Positions 56,201-64,000 of a stretch of DNA of 64,000 nucleotides are shown piece after piece. The position numbers and the translations under genes were made by a program. The notes beneath the pieces are model-generated. The model was given only the letters and a program-made list of their open reading frames with translations, made no database searches and was not told the origin of the DNA. Every line of letters starts with the position of its first letter. Positions within the stretch are counted from its first letter, which is position 1. Source of the stretch: Amphiura filiformis (lineage: Eukaryota > Echinodermata > Ophiuroidea > Amphilepidida > Amphiuridae); NCBI RefSeq assembly GCF_039555335.1, contig NC_092642.1, positions 14,022,243 to 14,086,242 on the forward strand, written 5' to 3'.

Positions 56201-57910
56201 AATTTTACAAGTTGACCTCATATGACCTTTGACCTTAGGATGTGACCTTAAACACTACCATTACATGAAAGCTCCCATAATGCAGCTTTGGCTCAAGCTT
56301 GATATAAAACTGGATTGATTGAGTCCATATTTATTGGTCGAACTATGAGTTTTAACATTGGACGAGATGTATAGTGAGACCAATAAATATTGGGTGTAAA
56401 GCATCCAATTCTATCATTATGTTTTGGATCCAATATTTTCACACACTTGGATCGATGCATCAAAACATAATGGTTGCAATTGGATGTGAACTGTTCACCT
56501 CATCATCATCATCAGTCGGCTGCGGAGCAGGCGACTACAAGCTTTCTCCATCTATTGCGAGCTTTGGCAAGCGAAACAATTTTGTTTGGCTGCAGCATCC
56601 CTTCAGTATCTCCCGGAGGTTCTGGACATACTGCAAGTACAGCGTGCGAGGACGTCCCGGTTTCCTCTTCCCATGTGGTGGAATATAAAGGGCATATTCT
56701 TTCACAGGCTTGTCGTCTGCAAGACGCAGTATATGGCCGAGAAATTTGAGTTGATAAATCTTGACTCTGGCTACCAGTGGAGTGGTGTTGGTCAGATTGT
56801 AGATAGTTTCATTTGGAATCCGATCCACATGCTTGATGTTTAATATATGACTCTGTAGCAAGATGTTGCAAAGGCATTAATCTTGTTCTCCATGTCCTTG
56901 GTGATTACCGGACTCACACCCGTACAGAAAGACAGTAACACAAGTTGTCTCAAACAGCTTGATTTTTGTTCTGATTGGCAGGGATGGACTTCTCTAAAGG
57001 TGTTCCAGTTTCCAGAAAGCTGCCCAGGTTAGTGCTTTTCTTCTTTTAAGATCTCCGGCACTATATCTTGGAACTACTACTCTTGGTACTACCATAGACT
57101 TCAAGTGCTGGTTGGGCGTTGCAGTTTGCAGTCTGCCTTAGGTGCGCTGATGACAAAGTCTAGATCTGCTGCTGCAGTTGCAGTCCTAGTAAAAAAGCTG
57201 CGACTGGGCCCGGGCCGTGGGGCTTTTTATCATTGGATCACATATGGTCTACCTCCAAATCGTGTGCAATATGAAGATCATATTACATTCTGCTGTTAAC
57301 GAAATTTAGATAAATATTTTGCCGTTTAGAGGCTAATATGAAATATGTGGGATGTTTTCAGTGACCATTTTCTAAATAAACCAATTTCTTTATCAACAAT
57401 TTTACTATTATTCCAAAGCATATGGTCTACTCCTAAATCGTGTGCAATATGAAGGTCATACAACATTCTGTTGTTGAGTTATGAGACAAAAATGAAGTTA
57501 AGATAGCATATTTTGCATTTGGCTGAGACAATCAAGAAAAAAAATAGTTGGTATACCTGGACAATATGTTGGAACTCTTAATCAGGTGCGGATTCATTGA
57601 ATGTAGAATTTGTATTTTCAGCCCATTTACAATTTGACCTCAAATGACCTTAGTATGTGACCTTGAACACCACCATTACACGAAAGCTCCCATAATGCAG
57701 CTTTGGCTGGGCTCAAGTTTGGTTGCCAGTGCATGTGACTGTTCATGTGAGACCAGATTTTGTATTCTCAGCCTATTTACAAGCTGACTTCAAATGAGCT
57801 AATTAACCTCAGAATATGACCTTGAACAACACCAATATATGAAGGTTCCCATAGTTCAGCTATGACCCAAGTTTGGTTGCAATAGGATTTCAACTTATCA
57901 TACGAGACCA
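56200..57910. repeat. Diverged repeats with TGACCTCAAATGACC and CACCATTACATGAAAGC
   Basis: TTGACCTCA, TGACCTT, TGTGACCTTGAACACCACCA and GAAAGCTCCCATAATGCAGC occur in order at 56210-56310, 57630-57720 and 57770-57860. GGACGGACAC and CA-rich sequence follows at 57930-57980. Words CATATGGTCTAC and AATCGTGTGCAATATGAAG are also duplicated (57241, 57420). They look like 3' parts of an old LINE family. Confidence 0.6.
56535..57020 (-). pseudogene. C-terminal relic of another LINE
   Basis: Frames on the minus strand give IKLFETTCVTVFLYGCES (the LYGxE motif), ITKDMENKINAFATSCYR, then ARVKIYQLKFLGHILRLADD and GKRKPGRPRTLYLQYVQNL. The LxFLGHxLRL...GKRKxGRPRxxxxxxV ending is characteristic of RTE/Jockey-type LINE C-termini. 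Two or more frameshifts. Cut at both ends. Confidence 0.7.
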
Positions 57911-58530
57911 AAAACCCTTACAGAATTGTTGACGGACAGCGTCGACACACACACACCCCGGACTGACGGACGGACACACACACAACCTATTAACAAGCAT
58001 TAATATATGATTTTGGTCAAATTTTAATTTCGTAATTCTTTGCCCTGTCAGGAATGTTTTCTGGTCAGTTTAAGCCAAACTAATGTTGTAAAATGAAAGA
58101 CAATTCATTATATTGTACTACATGTATCTTAGTCACATGTGGGATTTAAAAGTCACAACTTGCTTTGTTATCCTAAACACACAATTTAGCTGGATCCAAT
58201 TAGGCGAAAAAAAAGCTGTCTCAAAGCTGCCGGGTGCGTACATTTTTCATAGCGCATCAATGTCAGGTGATTCATCTATTTTTTTTCCAGTAAAATCATG
58301 AAATTCTGAGACACATTTTGAATAAAATTAACTTTATTTGATACTCGCAGTGTTATGGTATAAAACAATTGATATATGTAAATATGTATTTCAAATGTGT
58401 AAATCAACCACAATATTAAGCTGTGTACTTTTGAACACTCAAAGATGACATCTTAATTCAAAATTAAACTGGGGCGTCCTTTTGAATATGTCTTAATAAG
58501 ACCATTTTGAAAAACCCTGTATGTATTCAG

Positions 58531-58886
58531 TTTGGGGTACACACCCCTGCCCAATTTTGTGCATATTTTAGCATTTTTCTCAAAAATTATAGCGCACTGG
58601 GTACAAGTAAGATATGTATATGATAGGGGCATAGACTACAACTACTGCACTGGAAATTTTATTTCAGCACAGACAACAGTTGTGGAGTTACAGTCAAAAA
58701 TGGGGAAAACCCAATATTTGATCAATAAATCAATAACTACTTGCTTTTAGTTGCTGAATTTTCAATACAGTAGTTGTAGTCCTTGCCCCTATAATATACA
58801 TATCTTACTTGTGACCAATGTGCTATAATTTTTGAGAAAATGCAAAAATAGGCACAAAATTGGCCAGGGGTGTAGTACCCCCTTAA
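58531..58886. mobile_element. Foldback element ending GGGGGTACTACACCCCTG-TTAA
   Basis: CCCAATTTTGTGC, AAAAATTATAGCGCACTGGG and AAGTAAGATATGTATATGAT at the left pair with the right arm ending CCCCCTTAA. The right end has TTAA like the elements at 3478 and 25875; the left end is worn. Confidence 0.78.
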
Positions 58887-59632
58887 GTCATATATTATTC
58901 ACACAATGTATGTGTGCTTGTGTACAGCTCATGAGTGCAGCTAAGCATTCCATGTTATTTGTGTGCACTTACCAGCCTTTAAATTCTGCAAAGGTTTTCA
59001 AAATGTTCCAATTTCTTGTGTGTTTAACAGCAAAGCTTATGCCTCTGTATCTCTCTGTAAATAAGACAATATTAGTATACAATAACACACCGTGTCATAG
59101 AATGTTTAAAACATATGTTTAGGTTAAAAGTATTATTTAACTTACCAAAAGACAGACATCTTCACTCTACAACTGCTTTTCACAAAATGACGCTCAACTG
59201 AAATTCCCAATCAGCTCTATTGTCTGCATGCGTCCAACCATATAGCTGGATCTGCCACGGATATGGATTGGTAACTATAAAAAGCAACTTGTTCCATGTG
59301 GGTTTTCCCCAATTGTCTGTATAACTATATACGGACAAATTTAAAGGGCATTTACTTGATACAACAAAACAAAACGCAATATTCCATATGGGTTTTTCCC
59401 AGTTACAGGGTGAGTTGAAATATATGTACCCAACTTTACATGTCTGCATGTACATATATCTACGTAGCAAACACAAAATATTTTCCACATTTTTTGCAAA
59501 AGGTTAGAAAAGGTTGCCAGAAAATGTTTAAATGTCGGGTTATAGGCCTAGATGGTACTAAATGTTTTAATAACATTCAAAAACATTCTTTTGAAAATGT
59601 ACTGCAAACCTTCCTAAAATACTGTTATTTAG

Positions 59633-60028
59633 GAGCTGTGCAATAATTATGAGCTGCGGTGGGAGGGTAAAATTGGGGGGGGGGAGAAATTTTTGGCAAG
59701 CGGAGAGGAAGGGGGCAAGCGATTTTTGGCACACACTCATGGGGTGCCTTTAAATAAAATGCTCTACATGTAAATATGCTTAGGAAAACAGTACGAAAAA
59801 ATGCTCAAATACGCAAATTTTCCTGTTCGCTGCGCTCGCAATATATATCTAGGCTATTTTAGGTTTACAAATTGGGATCAAAAAATTTGGCATATGCAAA
59901 GGGGGGATTTTTTGGCAGGCTGAGAGCTGGGAAAGTAATTTTTGGTGGGCTGAGAGGAGGGACAAGTGATTTTTGGCAGGCCGTTTGAAAATTGTACCCC
60001 CCTGGGGCTCATAATTATTGCACAGCCC
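59633..60028. mobile_element. TIR element with GTGCAATAATTATGAGC ends
   Basis: AGCTGTGCAATAATTATGAG and GCTCATAATTATTGCACAGC bracket about 396 bp rich in GGGGGG and ATTTTTGGCA repeats. Noncoding. Confidence 0.8.
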
Positions 60029-60039
60029 AAGTATTGTCG

Positions 60040-61040
60040 AAATATTTGGCAATAAATGTTTCCAACAAATATTTTACACTAGCTTACACTAACATTTTGA
60101 TAACATTTGAATAATGTTATAGCATGTTTAATAGAAAACATTTTAAAATGATCTCATGACCTTTATACATAACCTGACATTTAGTATTATTAAAACCAAA
60201 ATCCAAAAACGTTTTGTATTTGCTGAGTAAATACTTTGCAGTATTATATTCAAATGACAGCAGACTGGCATGTGGTCTGCTAATTTTATTAATGTACTTT
60301 TTTGTTCCATCAAGTGCCCTGCATGGGCACTGATGTAATTTTGAGTGGGATCAATTATTGTTATATTATTTAATACATATATAAAAACATCTCAAAATTT
60401 GGTCATCACATCCATCACCATTTACACATCTGTGGACACTTGAGCCAAAACTAGGAAATTACGCAAACCCTGATTTTTGATATCTATAAACATGGCAAAA
60501 AGCTAATTCAGCTTGCTGAAGAAGTTGATTATTTATTCACAAATTAAGACAAAATAGAAATGGTAATAAAATCAGAAATAATAGGTCCTAGCTAGGTAAT
60601 ACCATGGGCTAAGGGTACAGAAGTTTTAATTGCTGCATCAATGCAAATAAAACACTTGTTCAAGGATTTACTTTCATTTAGCTGAAATTTTATATCATTT
60701 ATTTGTATTAATTTTTTCTTACATAATAGTGATTTCATTGGGCTAAAATTCAACATTTATTATACGCATTGCATGTTTTGTATGCACGTTATATAAAAAA
60801 TGGTGAAAAAACAACTCTTTACTCAAAAGGTAAAGCAAACTTAAAACTGAACTACACTGTTTTATAAACCAACATTGTTCATAAGTAATTAAAAGAAACA
60901 AAAATGAGAAATACATGTATACATTATATAGGAAGTCTGTTATCTTTCAAATCCCATGTTATACTCGATGAGATGCATGGCAATGGACATCGATGCAATC
61001 ATTATACATGCCATGATGCCCGTTGACAATCTAAGTAAAC
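60040..61040. other. No gene seen
   Basis: AT-rich sequence without supported features. Confidence 0.45.
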
Positions 61041-61043
61041 ACC

Positions 61044-61076
61044 CCTTAGCACTCCCTTTAAAAGGGAGTGCTAAGG
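61044..61076. repeat. 33-bp perfect hairpin
   Basis: CCTTAGCACTCCCTTT, one A, then the exact complement. A 20-bp perfect palindrome with the half TGCCGAATCC follows at 61133-61152. Confidence 0.85.
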
Positions 61077-61610
61077 CTGTATGGAAGTCAAATGACTGTC
61101 TTGGCTCCACCACCGTTAGGAATTTAGCAGACTGCCGAATCCGGATTCGGCATTTGGTAAATTCATTTTGTTGCATGCATTATTTTTAAATTAAACAACA
61201 AGGGATCAATGCTTTACATATCGTATGGTTTCCCTCTTCTCTCTTTTCCCTCTCTATCTCCCTCCTTTCTCTTTTTTCTCTGCACTAGGGGGCGGGGGCC
61301 CAAATAGACAATATTTTCCATGGGATAATTGCGCCCTCTCTGCCCCATTCGAGAGGTCAAAAGTGATCCTGGGATTTGAAGCTTAATCATCTTATGGTGC
61401 TGCATACGAGGGGGTATCAAAAAGTTTTAGAAATCGCCCAAAAGTTACAGAACCATATCAATGAAATTTTATGTACAGTATGGTGCAAAAATGGTCTCAT
61501 AAGTATGTTTACTTTTTTTTATAGGCCCTAGATGTCAGTACCTGCCTATGTAACCGCATAAGCAGCAAAATGGAGAAAATTGAGGTATGTAGCATGATTA
61601 AGTTTAAGTT

Positions 61611-62455
61611 AGCTCTAAAAGAGTGGGTTTTAGCTCTAAAAGAGTAAAAACAGTTACACATATTTCACTCGCGATTTCGAGTGAGCCTCATTCGCTCAAA
61701 AGTGGCGCAAACTCTCACTCTTTCTTGGAGTCAACCAATCAGAAGCGCCGAAAATTGGCCGATGTTTGTTGAATTTGTGTAACAAGATGGCGAACAGTGT
61801 ACGTGAATGAATGGCGAAAAGAAAGCGGATTTGATGAAGAAATAGACAGCATACTCAATAGTGATTACATTTATGTGTAGGTCATAACTCGTAGCAAGTA
61901 TAGGCCTACACTTGGTCTGGAGACAACGGCGGCAGTAAGCTTAAGTCATATGTGAGCAGTTTGTTACCAGCCCAGTTGCCGGTTTACATGTACGCATATG
62001 TAAGCTTATGTAGGTTACGCCGCATCACGCTTCTCCAGACTGTGGTCTGTAAGCTTCTGTAACATGGTATTTGCCAAGTGTTATGTCCTAAAACCTAAGT
62101 GTACTCACCATTGAACAGTTTGACTATTAGCTTCACTAAATCCATAGTTTTTCATCATTCATCCCACACTGAAGTTCAACACATTGTGTATGTGCTTAAG
62201 CTTTAGACAAGTTCAACATTCCTAGATCGGGCCCTACCCTAACCTGGGGCCTAGCCTCACAACAATTTAAAGCACATAGTAGCTGTTATGAACTGCTGTG
62301 ATATTCTTGTATATAAAATAGGCCTAAATGAATAACTCTTTTCCGGAGTGAATTTTTTCACTCTTTCTTGAGAGTGAGCTTCACTCTAAAAGAGTTGTCA
62401 CTCAGACGGCTCTTAGAAAGAGTGATTTTTCACTCTTTCACATTTAGAGAGTACC
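61611..62455. repeat. Cluster of CTCTAAAAGAGT and CACTCTTTC motifs
   Basis: GCTCTAAAAGAGT twice near 61611-61646, ACTCTAAAAGAGTT at 62377, and a GAAAGAGTGA/TCACTCTTTC hairpin near 62416-62439. Further TCACTCTTTCTT words lie at 61715 and 62355. It may be an old element of about 850 bp with these words at its ends. Confidence 0.5.
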
Positions 62456-62646
62456 TTTATTTTTTTCAAAACCGATTTTTTTGGGGGGCATATTTGTAAT
62501 ACCTACACATATGTTCCAACTTAAATCTATGAGCAAACTGTCAAATTCGCCCTATTTGTAGTAAAACGGGATAATTTTCTGTTGGTCCAACAAATCATCA
62601 TATAATTTTTCAGATTATGATAATATATCGGAACGGTCGCAAATCG

Positions 62647-62727
62647 TAGTCTCCTACAAAACCATTTGGTTACGCTCCCTCCGAACATGTGGAGGGAGCA
62701 TAACCAAACTGGCTGCGTAGGAGACTA
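62647..62727. mobile_element. TAGTCTCCT hairpin element, intact
   Basis: TAGTCTCCTAC, CCATTTGGTTACGCTCCCTC and the complementary right arm with an 8-base loop. 81 bp. Confidence 0.75.
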
Positions 62728-63529
62728 ACTCTGAGGCCGCAATCGCCGTCCTAATCCAAAAAGTGCGAGATATTTCAAGTGATAGAGGCTGAGACTAGTA
62801 TACTAGTCTCATAATAGAGGTGAAGTTAATGATGTTGTTTCTTTGCAAATTTCCAATGTTTTTCGCATCCAAATGTATTGGGAATTTTCATAATGATTGC
62901 ATATTAACTATTTTATCATTTTGGAAGAAAAAAAGAAAAATCTAAAACTTTAAAAAGATCGTACATTAGGGCTTTAAGTATATTTAAATATTTTTTTCTT
63001 CAGTATCGTGACTTTTATATATCCTGGTATTAAATGTTATCAAAATGTTTAAACAAAAACACATGATCATGTTTTAAAAGCATTTGTGTTTGCTGCACGA
63101 ATACTATCCATGAGCAAAACACTTTGACAGCTGTTTAACACAACGAAAAAGCAATGGCGAAAAATGACATTGCACAAACTTCTGTTGCCCGTCCAAAACA
63201 GACAATAATACTGCATTATGCCGTAACATGACACGATCTTGCCAAAAACAAGATGATTTTTGGACAGCTTTTTCCTCACACAAATGAATAGGCAATATGC
63301 CCATTCGTATTCCCATCTAAAAAAAAATCGAAATTTATTCACTTCTTCTTGTCTATACTTGGTCAAATTGTAACCACCAAAATGGATTTTATTAGATGTC
63401 GTTCTCTACTTGTTCTATTAGGATACTTTGATTCGCTTCATAATGCGACAAACATAGCATTTTTCTGCATTTTATAATCCGTTCTTTTGTCATTTGGAAT
63501 GTAATGTTGAATAAGTGATGTACCATATA

Positions 63530-63795
63530 AACTGTATGCATATCACTATTCGGAGTATGCCTTGTTTGTACATCCCATCAGCTGTGTGTAGCTCTGCCAA
63601 TAATCATAACTAATATGATTGGCGAGATTTTACACACATTGTAGGCGCTGTACGTCTACTTGACGCATAAACTGTGTGTATATTGTTATTCGTCTTATAT
63701 GTCTTGTTTGAATGAATCCCATCAGCTGCGTGAAACTCCCGATAATCATGATCATTATAATCAGTGAGCTATAAATACACGCATGCAGGCGCTGG
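63530..63795. repeat. Two diverged ~130-bp tandem units
   Basis: AAACTGTRTGYATAT, a TTATTCGKMTTAT-like word, TGYCTTGTTTG, ATCCCATCAGCTGYGTG and ATAATCAT...GCRGGCGCTG recur in order. From 62830 to 63530 no gene is seen. Confidence 0.75.
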
Positions 63796-64000
63796 AATGA
63801 AATCCCAATTTTCTTCATTTTACCTCATTTGTTTGGCTCGAAATTAAAATGGGCAATGCGATCAGTAGCTACCAGTGAAAACTAACATTTAAATAGGAGC
63901 CTATTTTTATGTAAATCACACATTATTGCTTTAAAAGAGCGTTTTGTGATCCACAGCATCATCCCCCCACTTTTCTCTAATAAAGTTGACATTTTTATAT

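Overview
The window is AT-rich nuclear DNA from an animal, not a prokaryote. It has spliced genes with GT-AG introns, no operons, tRNA-derived SINEs, LINE fragments, many terminal-inverted-repeat elements and long satellite arrays. A Death-NACHT-LRR immune receptor undergoing local duplication, next to a macro-domain exon, suggests a marine invertebrate, probably a deuterostome such as an echinoderm. The sequence alone does not fix the species.

Real genes are few, and all are on the minus strand. (1) A START-domain lipid-transfer gene runs from a first exon at 19076-18915 through exons at 4057-4011, 2912-2774 and 2285-2071. The four exons join in one frame and give a nearly complete START domain; the C-terminus lies beyond the left edge or was not found. 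Its first intron is about 15 kb and holds a 41/42-bp palindromic satellite and several MITEs. (2) An NLR-type gene has a Death-domain exon (45104-44844) and a long NACHT-LRR exon (41137-38098) with matching splice phases, but one base is missing in the LRR part. A 3' fragment of the same gene (35546-34082) lies in a tandem duplication of about 3 kb. (3) A macro-domain exon (52101-51391) and an unassigned exon (52589-52435) lie upstream of the NLR on the same strand and may belong to it or to a neighbour.

The rest is mobile and repetitive DNA. At 1-1.4 kb is the 5' part of an LTR retroelement with a tRNA-Lys primer-binding site and a cold-shock domain. From 3 to 31 kb there are about a dozen foldback or TIR elements and two oppositely oriented arrays built on the palindrome GCTATCTACTGAAGATAGC. 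At 27.7-29.8 kb a TIR-bounded element carries eleven copies of TTCGTGGGTAAC, six of them in three pairs 18-19 bp apart. The 32-39 kb region is the NLR duplication, with datable MITE insertions. A 170-bp perfect palindrome sits in the NLR intron. A minisatellite of 69- and 87-bp units (42.1-43.4 kb) occupies the same intron. The right third contains a LINE with a long reverse-transcriptase ORF (53-55.3 kb), a second LINE relic (56.5-57 kb) and more MITEs and hairpins.

The observations most worth following up are the paired TTCGTGGGTAAC element, the 170-bp palindrome beside an immune-receptor exon, the facing palindromic satellites around the START promoter, the cold-shock retroelement, and the macro/Death/NACHT/LRR exon order.
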